This document shows, piece after piece, positions 53,768 through 63,060 of a stretch of DNA of 64,000 bases. How positions within the stretch are numbered: the stretch's first letter is position 1; every line of letters begins with the position of its first letter. Below the pieces are notes generated by a model. That model ran no database searches and was not told the DNA's origin. It saw nothing but the letters and a program-made list of their open reading frames with translations. Source of the DNA: Martinezella rhizogenes (lineage in GTDB: Bacteria; Pseudomonadota; Alphaproteobacteria; Rhizobiales; Rhizobiaceae); assembly GCF_000799715.1 (NCBI RefSeq), contig NZ_JUHG01000011.1:930001-994000 (forward strand), given 5' to 3'. A program made the translations under genes and the position numbers.

Positions 53768-54688
53768 GTGGCATCCATCGGACAGATCGTCAGCCCGACC
53801 TCAGGCAATGATGCACTCTCCCGCGCTCGCAGCCGTGCCGCCCTCGTGCCGGATTGCCTCGTCGAAGCCAAACGCATCGCCAACACCGTCATTGCCGGCT
53901 GGCATGGCCGGCGCAAGCGCGGCATCGGCGAGAATTTCTGGCAATTCCGCCCCTACAGCGAGGGCGAAAGCCTGTCGCGCATCGACTGGCGCCGCTCGGC
54001 CCGCGACGATCACACCTATATCCGCGATCACGAATGGGAAGCCGCGCACACGATCTGGCTCTGGGCCGACATGTCGCCGTCGATGATGTACAAATCGACC
54101 TACGGCCATGTCTCCAAGGAAAGCCGCGCGCTGGTACTGATGCTGGCGCTTGCCGAAATCCTTGCCCGCTCCGGCGAACGCGTCGGCTGCCCCGGCATCA
54201 TGGAGCCGGTCTCCACCCGCAATGCCGCCGAACGGCTGGCGGCGGCGCTGATGCACACGCCGCTCGAGGGCGGCCTGCCGCAGACCGCGATGATCCGGGG
54301 CTGGAGCGATATCGTGCTGATCGGCGATTTTCTGGATGACGCCGATAGCGTCATGAGCCGGATCGGGCCGCTTGGCCGCCGGGGACTGCGCGGCCATGTC
54401 GTCGAGATCGCCGACCCGGCCGAGGAAATCTTTCCCTATAGTGGCCGCACCGAGTTCAGCGATCCCGAAACCGGCACAAAGCTGGTAGCCGGGCGGGCGG
54501 AAAATCTGCGCGAGGATTATCAGCGCGCCTATCTCGCCCGCCGTGACAGTCTTGGCCAGTCGCTCCGCCATCTCGGCTGGACCTTCGTCAGCCATCGCAC
54601 CGACCGGCTGGCATCGGAAGCGCTGGTCGCCGTGCACATGTACCTCTCCGGCATGCCTGCGAAACTAGCGTCGGGAGGGCAGTCGTGA
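53768..54688 (+). CDS. DUF58 domain protein
   Basis: The GTG at 53768 follows GAGGAG at 11 bases and gives 306 residues. It contains the DUF58 signature GWHGRRKRGIGENFWQFRPYSEGESLSRIDWRRSARDD with a following DHEWEAAHTIWLWADMSPSM, where Asp and the Ser residues resemble a VWA metal-site motif. DUF58 proteins are constant partners of MoxR ATPases. No membrane segment is visible, so it should be cytoplasmic. It overlaps the next gene by 4 bases (GTGA). Confidence 0.9.
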   Translation: MASIGQIVSPTSGNDALSRARSRAALVPDCLVEAKRIANTVIAGWHGRRKRGIGENFWQFRPYSEGESLSRIDWRRSARDDHTYIRDHEWEAAHTIWLWADMSPSMMYKSTYGHVSKESRALVLMLALAEILARSGERVGCPGIMEPVSTRNAAERLAAALMHTPLEGGLPQTAMIRGWSDIVLIGDFLDDADSVMSRIGPLGRRGLRGHVVEIADPAEEIFPYSGRTEFSDPETGTKLVAGRAENLREDYQRAYLARRDSLGQSLRHLGWTFVSHRTDRLASEALVAVHMYLSGMPAKLASGGQS

Positions 54689-57510
54689 GCGGTCTCTCCT
54701 TCGCGTTCGCCTCCCCTGCAATCCTCGGCGCCCTGATCCTTCTTCCGGCGATCTGGTGGCTGCTGCGTCTCACCCCGCCGCATCCAAGGGCGGAGGTCTT
54801 CCCGCCGCTGCGCATCTTGGCAACGATCCTGAAGCGCGAGGAAACGCCGGCGCGTAGTCCCTGGTGGCTGACGCTGCTGCGCATGGCGCTCGCCGCCCTC
54901 GTCATCCTCGCTATCGCCAATCCGATGTTCAATCCGCGCACCAATACGCTGTCGAGCAGCGGTCCGCTGGTGCTGCTCATCGACAATAGCTGGGCGACCG
55001 CCTCCGACTGGGAGCGTCGCGTGCAGACGGCCGACGCTCTGATCGACGATGCCGACGCCAAGGGCATCCCCGTCTCCATCGCGTTTACCGCCGAACAAAG
55101 CAACGATACCACGCCGGGCGCTGCCACGGCCGCCCGCGACAGGCTGCATGCGATCAATCCGAGACCGCTGGTGCCGGATCGCCAACGCGCCGCCCAGGCT
55201 ATCAAGGCCGCACTCAACGGCACCGAGCCGGGCACGATCGCCTTCCTCTCCGACGGCGTCGAAAGCAAGGACAAGGACGATATCCTCAATCAGCTCGCGG
55301 CCCTGAAGCCGAGCGAACTGCGCCTGATCCAGGGCGACGGCAGCGATGTGCTGGCAATCACCGGCGCCACCAACGCCGCCAACGACATGACGGTCACGGC
55401 AACGCGGCTGAACGGCACCAGCCCGCTCCGGCTGGGGCTGACCGCGCTCGACAATCAGGGGCGGCCGATCGCGGCCGGTTCGCTGAACTTCGCCGGCGGC
55501 CAGACGGTCGCGACCGGTTCCATCGCCGCGCCCTTTGAAATGCGCAATGATTTCGCCCGCATCAGCATCGACCGGCATGCAAGCGCCAGCACCGTGCATC
55601 TGCTCGACGACGGTTTCAAACGCCGCCGCGTGGGGCTGCTATCCGGACAGGCCGCCGACGAATTCCAGCCGATCCTGTCGCCGCTCTATTACATCCAGCG
55701 CGCCCTGCAGCCCTATGCGGACCTGGTTCAGCCGAACAGTGCCGAGCTCGCGAGATCGATCCCCGAACTGCTGGCCGGCAACCCATCCGTGATCATCATG
55801 GCTGACGTCGGCCGCCTGCCGCAGGAAAGCTATGGGCCGCTGCAGCAATGGATCCAGAATGGCGGCACGCTGGTGCGCTTCGCCGGGCCGCGCCTCGCCG
55901 CTGCTCCCGCCGAAGATCCGCTGGTGCCGGTAACGCTGCGCCAGGGCGAACGCACTTTCGGCGGCGCGCTCTCCTGGGCCGAACCGCAGCCGCTCGCCGA
56001 TTTTCCCACCTTCGGCCCCTTCGCCGGCATGCCGAAGCCCGCCAATGTGCTCGTCAAGCGGCAAGTGCTGGCCGAGCCGACACCGGATCTCGCGGAGCGC
56101 ACCTGGGCGAGCCTTGCGGACGGCACGCCGCTGGTGACCGAAAAACAGATGAAGGCCGGCCGCATCGTCCTCTTCCATGTTAGCGCCGAACCGCAATGGT
56201 CCGACCTGCCGATCTCGGGTGATTTCGTCGAAATGCTGCGCCGTATCGTGCAGCTTTCCCGCTCGGGTGGCGTCACCTCTGGCGACAACACACCGAAGAC
56301 CAGCGAAGCCATGTCGCCGTACCGGCTGCTAACCGCTAAGGGCGCGTTGACCAGCGAAACCGGCAATGCCCGCCCGCTCGAGCCGGGCAACAAGGGTGCA
56401 ATCACCGCCAATTTCGACAACCCGCCCGGTCTTTACGGCTCGGAGGAAGGTTTTGTCGCCCTCAACGTTCTGCCGGATGGCGCGCAACTCAAGCCGCTGG
56501 ATGCCTCCGCCACGAGCCTCTCGGTCTCGCGTGAGGGCCTCATTGGTGGTGAGGCCTGGTCGGCCAAGCCTATCCTCTTCACCATCGCCTTCCTCGTGCT
56601 TCTGGCGGACAGCTTGATCGTGCTCTTCATGAATGGCGCCTTTCCGCGCCTTCGCAAATCGACAAAGACGGTCGCAACCGGTGCCGCGATGCTGCTACTC
56701 GCAGTCTCGGTAGCCACCTTCCTGCATCCGGGCAGCGCCTCGGCCGACGATTCCAAGCCCGGAGATGACACCATCTTTTCCCGGCTCGACAAGACGCATC
56801 TTGCCTATGTCGTCACCGGCGAGACTGACGTCGACCATATTTCCGAACGCGGCCTTGCCGGCCTTTCCGATTTTCTGACCTATCGCACGACGCTGGAGCC
56901 CGGTCCTCCCGTCGGACTGGATCCCGCCAAGGACGACCTCGCCTTCTATCCGATCATCTACTGGCCGATCTCCGCCACAGCGCCGATGCCGTCCAACGAT
57001 GCCATCAACCGCATCGACGCCTATATGCGCAACGGCGGCACCGTGCTCTTCGACACGCGCGACGCCATCGACACGATGGGCGATACCACAACACCGAGCC
57101 CGAACGGCCAGCGCCTGCAGGCGATCCTCGCCAATCTCGATATTCCGGCGCTGGAGCCGGTGCCGAAAGGCCATGTGCTGACGAAATCCTTCTATCTGCT
57201 CTCCAGCTTTCCCGGTCGCTATGCCGATAGCCCGCTCTGGATCGAGGCACGGCAGGATACGCGCAGCGACGGCAATGCCGTTGCCTCGGCGGATGGCGTG
57301 ACCCCGATCATGATCACCGGTAATGATTTCGCCGGCGCCTGGGCGGTGGACGACAATGGTTCGCCGCTGCTGCCGACCGTGCCGCCGGATGAGGCGCAGC
57401 GCGAATATGCCTACCGTACCGGCGTCAACATCATGATGTACATGCTGACCGGCAACTATAAAGCCGATCAGGTGCATATCCCGGATATCCTGGAACGGTT
57501 GGGGCAATAG
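54685..57510 (+). CDS. Large membrane protein with BatA N-terminus and DUF4159 C-terminus
   Basis: This 941-residue protein begins with a GTG inside the stop of the DUF58 gene. The N-terminus is BatA-type (FASPAILGALILLPAIWWLLRLTPPHPRAEVFPPLRIL), with helices at about 11-28 and 65-82. A VWA-like region follows, where the metal motif is degenerate (Asp100-x-Ser102-x-Ala104). Two more helices lie at about 630-652 and 660-685, then a C-terminal DUF4159 domain (about 710-930: FYPIIYWPISATAPMP, GGTVLFDTRD). It is likely an inner-membrane protein with a large extracytoplasmic part, matured by MoxR. Confidence 0.88.
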   Translation: MSGLSFAFASPAILGALILLPAIWWLLRLTPPHPRAEVFPPLRILATILKREETPARSPWWLTLLRMALAALVILAIANPMFNPRTNTLSSSGPLVLLIDNSWATASDWERRVQTADALIDDADAKGIPVSIAFTAEQSNDTTPGAATAARDRLHAINPRPLVPDRQRAAQAIKAALNGTEPGTIAFLSDGVESKDKDDILNQLAALKPSELRLIQGDGSDVLAITGATNAANDMTVTATRLNGTSPLRLGLTALDNQGRPIAAGSLNFAGGQTVATGSIAAPFEMRNDFARISIDRHASASTVHLLDDGFKRRRVGLLSGQAADEFQPILSPLYYIQRALQPYADLVQPNSAELARSIPELLAGNPSVIIMADVGRLPQESYGPLQQWIQNGGTLVRFAGPRLAAAPAEDPLVPVTLRQGERTFGGALSWAEPQPLADFPTFGPFAGMPKPANVLVKRQVLAEPTPDLAERTWASLADGTPLVTEKQMKAGRIVLFHVSAEPQWSDLPISGDFVEMLRRIVQLSRSGGVTSGDNTPKTSEAMSPYRLLTAKGALTSETGNARPLEPGNKGAITANFDNPPGLYGSEEGFVALNVLPDGAQLKPLDASATSLSVSREGLIGGEAWSAKPILFTIAFLVLLADSLIVLFMNGAFPRLRKSTKTVATGAAMLLLAVSVATFLHPGSASADDSKPGDDTIFSRLDKTHLAYVVTGETDVDHISERGLAGLSDFLTYRTTLEPGPPVGLDPAKDDLAFYPIIYWPISATAPMPSNDAINRIDAYMRNGGTVLFDTRDAIDTMGDTTTPSPNGQRLQAILANLDIPALEPVPKGHVLTKSFYLLSSFPGRYADSPLWIEARQDTRSDGNAVASADGVTPIMITGNDFAGAWAVDDNGSPLLPTVPPDEAQREYAYRTGVNIMMYMLTGNYKADQVHIPDILERLGQ

Positions 57511-57511
57511 A

Positions 57512-59584
57512 ATGAATATCGGTTTCGCCCCCTTCCTGCCCTGGCCCGTTCTCACCGCCCTCGCGGTGATCACACTTGCCATCGCCGCGCTGGCGGTCTT
57601 CCGGCGCATGCGTGGCGGCTGGATCCGCGCGCTCGCGGCATTTGCCCTCTTGGCCGCACTCGCCAATCCCGTACTGATGCAGGAGGACCGCGACCAGCTC
57701 TCCACCATCGTCCCCGTCATCGTCGACCGCAGCCTGAGCCAGCAGACGCCGGAGCGCATCAAGATGACCGACGCGGCGCTGGAAGCGCTGAAGGACCGGC
57801 TGGCGCAGTTCCCGCGCATCGAACCGCGCATCGTCGAAGTGCGCGAACCAGCGGAATCCGAATCTCCCTCGACGCGGCTCTTCTCGGCGCTCTCCTCGGC
57901 GATCGCCGACGTGCCGCCCGCCCGCGTCGGTGGCGCGATCTTCCTGACCGACGGTCAGATCCACGATATTCCCGGCGTCAATCAGGCGCTCGGCTTCGAC
58001 GCCCCGATCCACGGACTGATCACCGGCAAGCCGGACGAGTTCGACCGGCGCATCGAAGTGGTGCGCGCGCCGCGCTTCGGCATCGTCAACGACGAACAGC
58101 AACTCGTGCTGCGCGTTATCGACGATGGCAAGAGCCCCGGCGGCACGGCAGACGTGACCGTCAAGATGAATGGCGATGAGATCGCGACGCTGCAGGCGAC
58201 ACCCGGCCAGGACACGCCTTTCAGCTTCAAGGTGCCGCGCGCCGGCAACAACGTGCTCGAATTCGCGGTTGCCGAAGTGCCGGGCGAAGTCACGCCCATC
58301 AACAACCGCACCGTCCAGATGATCGAAGGCATTCGCCAGAACATGCGCGTTCTGCTGGTCTCCGGCGAACCGCATGCCGGCGAGCGCGCCTGGCGCAATC
58401 TGCTGAAATCGGACGCCTCCGTCGACCTCGTGCACTTCACCATCCTGCGTCCGCCGGACAAGCAGGACGGTACGCCGATCAATGAATTATCGCTGATCGC
58501 TTTCCCGACACGCGAACTCTTCGTCGACAAGATCAACTCATTCGACCTGATCATTTTCGACCGTTATCAGGACCGTCCCAACGTCCTGCCGACGATCTAT
58601 TACGATTACATGGCCCAATATGTCGAAAATGGCGGCGCGCTGCTGGTGGCCGCCGGGCCTGAACATGCGGCCGGCAATTCGATCGCGCTGACACCGCTCT
58701 CCGCCGTACTTCCGGCCGAGCCGACCGGACAGATGATCGAGAAACCCTTCTATCCGCGCCTGTCGGATCAGGGCCGCAAGCATCCGGTGACGCGCGGCCT
58801 CGACGGATCGGATACCGAGCCGCCGCATTGGGGCCGCTGGTTCCGCAGCGTCGATGTTGAGAAGCCGCAGGGCCAGACCGTGATGGTCGGCGCCGACAGC
58901 AATCCCTTGCTGGTGCTGAACCGCGTCGGCCAGGGCCGTGTCGCCATGCTGCTGTCCGATGAAGGCTGGCTCTGGGCACGCGGCTTCGAAGGTGGCGGAC
59001 CGCATGTGTCGCTCTATCGCCGCATCGCCCATTGGCTGCTGAAGGAACCGGCGCTGGAGGAAGAGGCGCTGACGGCGCGCGCCGCCGGCCGTACGCTGGA
59101 AGTGACCCGCCAGACGATCGGCGACGATCCTGGCCCCGCCACGATCAAGTCTCCCTCCGGCAAGACACAGACATTGCCGCTGAAGCAGACGGAGCCAGGG
59201 CTCTACCAGGCCGAAAAGCGCATGGACGAGATCGGGCTCTATCAGATCGCCAATGGCAACCTCTCGACGCTGGTGCATATCGGCGCCGTCGACGCGCCGG
59301 AGTTCAAGGCGATGATTTCCAGCACGGAGACGCTGAAGCCTTTGGCCGAAAAGACCAAGGGGCTAGTCACCCGGGTCGCGACCGCTGCCGGCGGCGTCAC
59401 CGTTCCCCCGATCCTGCCTGTGCGCGGTGCCGTACGTGTCGCCGACAATCAACGGCTGACCATCCGCATGACCGACGAGACCATATTGAAGGGCATCAAC
59501 AACCTGCCGCTCTTTGCGGGCTTTGCCGGTCTTGCCGCCCTTCTCTTTGGCTTTTCCGCCATGTGGTGGCGTGAAGGACGGTGA
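57512..59584 (+). CDS. Membrane protein with VWA-like motif and amidotransferase-like fold
   Basis: This 690-residue protein starts one base after the DUF4159 stop. It has N-terminal helices (about 10-30 and 38-54), then VIVDRSLSQQTPERI, a D-x-S-x-S metal-site motif (Asp72, Ser74, Ser76) of a VWA-like domain. The middle (about 280-490) resembles class I glutamine-amidotransferase-like membrane proteins (MRVLLVSGEPHAGERAWRN, FDLIIFDRYQ, NGGALLVAAGPEHA). A last helix (about 665-684) ends in a short basic tail. No catalytic cysteine is evident. It should partner the DUF4159 protein at the inner membrane. Confidence 0.87.
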   Translation: MNIGFAPFLPWPVLTALAVITLAIAALAVFRRMRGGWIRALAAFALLAALANPVLMQEDRDQLSTIVPVIVDRSLSQQTPERIKMTDAALEALKDRLAQFPRIEPRIVEVREPAESESPSTRLFSALSSAIADVPPARVGGAIFLTDGQIHDIPGVNQALGFDAPIHGLITGKPDEFDRRIEVVRAPRFGIVNDEQQLVLRVIDDGKSPGGTADVTVKMNGDEIATLQATPGQDTPFSFKVPRAGNNVLEFAVAEVPGEVTPINNRTVQMIEGIRQNMRVLLVSGEPHAGERAWRNLLKSDASVDLVHFTILRPPDKQDGTPINELSLIAFPTRELFVDKINSFDLIIFDRYQDRPNVLPTIYYDYMAQYVENGGALLVAAGPEHAAGNSIALTPLSAVLPAEPTGQMIEKPFYPRLSDQGRKHPVTRGLDGSDTEPPHWGRWFRSVDVEKPQGQTVMVGADSNPLLVLNRVGQGRVAMLLSDEGWLWARGFEGGGPHVSLYRRIAHWLLKEPALEEEALTARAAGRTLEVTRQTIGDDPGPATIKSPSGKTQTLPLKQTEPGLYQAEKRMDEIGLYQIANGNLSTLVHIGAVDAPEFKAMISSTETLKPLAEKTKGLVTRVATAAGGVTVPPILPVRGAVRVADNQRLTIRMTDETILKGINNLPLFAGFAGLAALLFGFSAMWWREGR

Positions 59585-60015
59585 TTGCCATGTCGCGACT
59601 TGATGTAACGGACACGCCTTCCGAAAGCGACCTCGCGGCGATCGGCGAAGGCCTGACTGCCTTTAACGCCGGTGATGTCGGCCCCTCCGAGCGCCGCGTG
59701 CTTGCCGTCCTGATCCGCGACGAAAGCGGCAAAACGATCGGCGGCGTCTCGGGCTATACGGCCTGGGGCTGGCTGTTCACGGCATGGCTGTTCGTTCCGG
59801 AAGCATTGCGCGGCCAGGGCATGGCCGGCAAGCTGCTGGAAGCGGCGGAAGCGGAAGCCATGACGCGAGGTTGTTTCGGCGCCTGGATCGATACCTTCAA
59901 TCCGCAGGCACTGCGCGCCTATCAGCGGCAGGGCTATGCCATCTTCGGCGAGCTGCCGGATTTTCCCTTGGGCCGCAGCCGCTACTTCCTGCAGAAAAAA
60001 CTATCGCCCCGCTGA
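59581..60015 (+). CDS. GNAT-family N-acetyltransferase at the end of the MoxR operon
   Basis: The 144-residue frame starts with a GTG in the stop of the preceding gene (GTGA overlap); an ATG at 59590 is also possible. The GNAT core is clear: TIGGVSGYTAWGWLFTAWLFVPEALRGQGMAGKLLEAAEAEAMTRGC, with Arg-Gly-Gln-Gly-Met-Ala as the acetyl-CoA loop, and a C-terminal LRAYQRQGYAIFGELPDFPLG. Its stop codon lies inside the loop of the shared terminator hairpin. The substrate is unknown; linkage to the MoxR genes may be incidental. Confidence 0.88.
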   Translation: MIAMSRLDVTDTPSESDLAAIGEGLTAFNAGDVGPSERRVLAVLIRDESGKTIGGVSGYTAWGWLFTAWLFVPEALRGQGMAGKLLEAAEAEAMTRGCFGAWIDTFNPQALRAYQRQGYAIFGELPDFPLGRSRYFLQKKLSPR

Positions 60016-60038
60016 GGCAGACGGGGCGATAGTTTGTT
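59995..60038. terminator. Bidirectional terminator between GNAT and phoX
   Basis: CTATCGCCCCG (60001-60011) and CGGGGCGATAG (60022-60032) form a perfect 11-bp stem with a 10-base loop. On the minus strand a T6 run follows (A run 59995-60000) and on the plus strand TTTGTTCTTT. It can end both convergent transcripts. Confidence 0.9.
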
Positions 60039-60050
60039 CTTTACAAAGCC

Positions 60051-62042
60051 TTAGACGGCGATCTTGCCGCCACCGGTCTTGGTGATAGCCACCACGGCGG
60101 GACGTACCGGCATGTCCGGCTTGAAGTCCGGCCAGCGCGTCGACAGATCCTCGTAATAGGACGGACGGCCATGACCGGACCAATCATCGCCACCGTCGCC
60201 CGGATGCTGCACGGCCACGAAAGCCGTCTGGTCATCGGGCAGGAACAGCGGGCCGCAAAGCTCGGCGCCGACCGGCACGCGGTAGAACAATTTCGAGGTC
60301 GCCCGCGCATCGCCTTCCGTATCGACGGCCCAAAGGCCATCGGTGCGTCCCGTCGCCTTGTTGTTGTTGCCGTCGGTCGCCACCCAGAGACGGCCGGCGG
60401 CATCGATGGAACAGTTGTCCGGCATGCCGAACCAGCCGTTCTTCGTCGTCTCGGTCGAGAAGGAAGCCCCGACGGCGGCAACGGAAGGATCGCCGCATTT
60501 CAGCAGCACTTCCCACTTGCCCTTGGTTGCCGAGAACACGCCGTCCTCTTCGCTAATCTCGATGATATGGCCGAAGGCGTTGTCGGCGCGCGGGTTGGCG
60601 GTGTCGACCTGATCGGCTTTGCGCTTGGTATTGTTGGTCAGCATGACATAGACCTTGCCGTTGACGGCGTTGGGCTCGATGTCTTCCGGCCGGTCCATCT
60701 TGGTCGCGCCGAGCAGGTCGGCGGCGCGGCGTGTTTCGATCAGCACGTCGGCCTGGCTGGCAAAGTCGTGTTCCGCCGTCAGCGGCCCCTCGCCGAAGGT
60801 CAGCGGCAACCAGGCAAGCGTGCCATCCTCGGAGAACTTGGCGACATAGAGCGTGCCTTTGTCGAGCAGATCGAGATTGGCGGCGCGGTCGGCGGCATTA
60901 TAGGTGCCGGCGGTCACGAACTTGTAGACATAATCGAACCGTTCGTCGTCGCCGAGATAGAGGACCACACGGCCATCCTTGGAAACGATATTGGCAGCAC
61001 CCTCATGCTTCACGCGGCCAAGCGCCGTGCGCTTTTTCGGCACCGACTGCGGATCGAGCACGTCGACTTCGACGACCCAGCCATAGCGGTTCGGCTCGTG
61101 TGGTTCCTTGGAGAGATCGAAACGGTCGTAGAAATTCGCCCATTCATAGCTGCCTTCCGGCACGCCATAGCGCTTGTAGTTGGCGGCTTCCTTGTGGCCT
61201 TCCGGCAGCTTGCCGGAGAAATAACCATGGAAGTTCTCCTCAGCCATGATGTAGGTGCCCCAGGGCGTAACGCCGCCGGCGCAGTTGTTGAGCGTGCCGA
61301 GAACCTTGGCGCCGATCGCGTCGGCCGAGGTCTTCAGCCGGTCGTTGCCGGCGGCAGGGCCGGTCAGTTGCATCTCCGTCGTCGCGGTGATGCGGCGATT
61401 GTATTTGCTGTCCGGAACGATCTGCCACTTGCCGTCAACCTTGCGGATCTCGACGATGGTGCCGCCATGCGCGGCCATCTCGATATCGACCTGCTCCTTG
61501 CTCAACGGCGCCTGCTTGATCTTGCCGTCAGCGATCGTCACCAGGCCCGGAAACATCAGATGCGGGTTGGTATATTCGTGGTTGACCACCAGCAGACCAT
61601 GTTCGGAAGAACCCTCCAGCGGGATATAGCCGACATAGTCGTTGTTGTAGCCGAACTGGCGGCGCTGTGCCTCGGCGGTCTGGTTCTTCGGATCGAAAGC
61701 CGGTGAATCGGCAAAGAGCGCGTCGCCCCAGCGCAGCAGCACATTGGCATCATAGCCTTCCGCGACATGATGATCGGCGTCAACGCCGGCTTCGACTTCC
61801 TTGAAGGCGAAGGCCGAGCCGCCGGCCGCGCGTGCCTTTTCCGCGCTTACCAATGCGAGCGGCCCCACCGTCGCGGCAATTGCGGAAACAGCGAGCGACC
61901 CTTGCAGGAAGCCACGGCGGGAAAAGCGACGTCCGATGATTTCCCCCATCGTCGGATTGTCGGTTGAGTTATGGCCTTCCCCGTCAGCGTCTTCCAGCTG
62001 ACTGGTCGGAAATATATCTTTTTGCGTGAGATTTTCAGTCAT
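60051..62042 (-). CDS. phoX: PhoX-type alkaline phosphatase, Tat-exported
   Basis: This 663-residue protein has a twin-arginine signal (RRFSRRGFLQG, residues about 38-48, then a hydrophobic stretch to about 68). It matches the PhoX/DUF839 family throughout: LLVVNHEYTNPHLMFPG, NNCAGGVTPWGTYIMAEENFHGYFSG (with the iron-binding Cys and Glu), KHEGAANIVSKDGRVVLYLGDDERFDYVYKF, DRPEDIEPNAVNGKVYVMLTNNTKR and GMPDNCSIDAAGRLWVATDG. PhoX binds Fe and Ca and frees phosphate from esters in the periplasm during phosphate starvation. A plausible Pho box lies 65-82 bases upstream. Confidence 0.93.
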   Translation of the reverse strand: MTENLTQKDIFPTSQLEDADGEGHNSTDNPTMGEIIGRRFSRRGFLQGSLAVSAIAATVGPLALVSAEKARAAGGSAFAFKEVEAGVDADHHVAEGYDANVLLRWGDALFADSPAFDPKNQTAEAQRRQFGYNNDYVGYIPLEGSSEHGLLVVNHEYTNPHLMFPGLVTIADGKIKQAPLSKEQVDIEMAAHGGTIVEIRKVDGKWQIVPDSKYNRRITATTEMQLTGPAAGNDRLKTSADAIGAKVLGTLNNCAGGVTPWGTYIMAEENFHGYFSGKLPEGHKEAANYKRYGVPEGSYEWANFYDRFDLSKEPHEPNRYGWVVEVDVLDPQSVPKKRTALGRVKHEGAANIVSKDGRVVLYLGDDERFDYVYKFVTAGTYNAADRAANLDLLDKGTLYVAKFSEDGTLAWLPLTFGEGPLTAEHDFASQADVLIETRRAADLLGATKMDRPEDIEPNAVNGKVYVMLTNNTKRKADQVDTANPRADNAFGHIIEISEEDGVFSATKGKWEVLLKCGDPSVAAVGASFSTETTKNGWFGMPDNCSIDAAGRLWVATDGNNNKATGRTDGLWAVDTEGDARATSKLFYRVPVGAELCGPLFLPDDQTAFVAVQHPGDGGDDWSGHGRPSYYEDLSTRWPDFKPDMPVRPAVVAITKTGGGKIAV

Positions 62043-62106
62043 TGCACTACCCCCAAAAGTTTCGCAATTGCTCTGATCGGAACAGGCAAAACTCTAGGTT
62101 GGCCGT

Positions 62107-62124
62107 ATGACAGGTAGATGAAAA
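62107..62124 (-). promoter_or_regulatory. Putative Pho box upstream of phoX
   Basis: On the minus strand the sequence TTTTCAT-CTAC-CTGTCAT fits the rhizobial Pho box of two CTGTCAT-like heptamers with a 4-base spacer: the second heptamer is exact and the first matches at five of seven positions. Its distance to phoX is right for PhoB activation. Confidence 0.6.
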
Positions 62125-62150
62125 ATGCCCGCGCAAGCGAGCGCGCGGGC
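62121..62150 (-). terminator. Terminator of the GNAT gene
   Basis: GCCCGCGC (62127-62134) and GCGCGGGC (62143-62150) form a perfect 8-bp stem, followed on the minus strand by ATTTTTCAT. It lies 34 bases past the GNAT stop and touches the Pho box. Confidence 0.85.
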
Positions 62151-62183
62151 GGTAATCGGGCCAGCCTGTGGAAATCGTCGTGG

Positions 62184-62753
62184 TTAGACCGCGATCGCCA
62201 CCGGCGGCAGGTCTTCGTCGTCAACGTCCTCGGCAGCGGCAACCGTTGCGGCATCATCATGCCAGGCAATCATGCCCTTCAGCCGCTCATGGGTGTCGGC
62301 GGCGAGGGGCACGACAAGCACCCTGCCCGGATCGACTGGCCCTGGAAACGCCAACGCGTTATAGGCGACCTTTTCGAAGCCGAGCGGCCCATAGTAAGGC
62401 GGATCGCCCACCAGGATCACGGCTTCCGATCCCTTGCGTCTGGCGGCCTCGATCGCGATCCGCACCAGTTCCCGGCCGATGCCCCGGTTCTTGTGCGACG
62501 GACGGACGGCGAGCGGCCCAAGCAGATGCCCCTTGACCGAGCCGGCGAGCACCGGCGTCATCCGGACCGAGGCGATCGTCTCGCCGTCGTCGGCACAGAT
62601 GAAGGAGAGCGTGCGGTCATGCGGCCCTTGCTCACGAATCCGCGCAGCGGCGCGTGTGAACCGGCCAGGACCGAATGCTTCTTCGTTGATGAGTTCGATG
62701 ACAGCGTCGTGCGACGCATCCTCAGTGAGGTAGACCAGATCGTGCTTGTACAT
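62184..62753 (-). CDS. GNAT-family N-acetyltransferase
   Basis: This 189-residue protein has the YhbS-like GNAT core: DAVIELINEEAFGPGRFTRAAARIRE, ICADDGETIASVRMTPVLAG, HLLGPLAVRPSHKNRGIGRELVRIAIEAARRKG with the acetyl-CoA loop Asn-Arg-Gly-Ile-Gly, and VGDPPYYGPLGFEKVA. A C-terminal extension (about 165-189) is acidic. The substrate is unknown. It stands alone with its own terminator, upstream of phoX in the same direction. Confidence 0.88.
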   Translation of the reverse strand: MYKHDLVYLTEDASHDAVIELINEEAFGPGRFTRAAARIREQGPHDRTLSFICADDGETIASVRMTPVLAGSVKGHLLGPLAVRPSHKNRGIGRELVRIAIEAARRKGSEAVILVGDPPYYGPLGFEKVAYNALAFPGPVDPGRVLVVPLAADTHERLKGMIAWHDDAATVAAAEDVDDEDLPPVAIAV

Positions 62754-63060
62754 TAGACCACAGAAACCAGATAGACAGACGGGATGGTTCTCGAAAACGC
62801 TTCTCGAGCGTTCGGGATCATCGGCGTCGTCGCAGGCTTCTGGTTGCTGTCATGACAAGTGGTCCTCAAAGTGTGACAAGCCCGATAGCAGGAAATATTC
62901 GGCGCGTCCAATGCAAAATGCGCGCAGTCGTTTGTTGATGCATGATCATGTCGGGATGATGTCGTAACGCACTGTTCATCATTTGCCGTCTCGCTATTCC
63001 GCAGACATGCCATATTTTCCAGAGCAAGTTTTTCGACAGGATTTCCGAAAGGATGGAACA
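62754..63060. other. Divergent intergenic region before the GST gene
   Basis: About 305 bases without a credible gene. It holds the small palindrome TGTCATGACA at 62848-62857 and the heptamer TGACAAG at about 62852 and again about 22 bases later, which would place two sites on the same face of the helix. A hairpin AACGCT-TCTCG-AGCGTT lies at about 62797-62813. Confidence 0.45.

Noticed and set aside
62844-62880. TGTCATGACA with repeated TGACAAG as a second Pho box
   Set aside because: The halves do not have the 11-base heptamer spacing of a Pho box, and the flanking genes are not phosphate genes.
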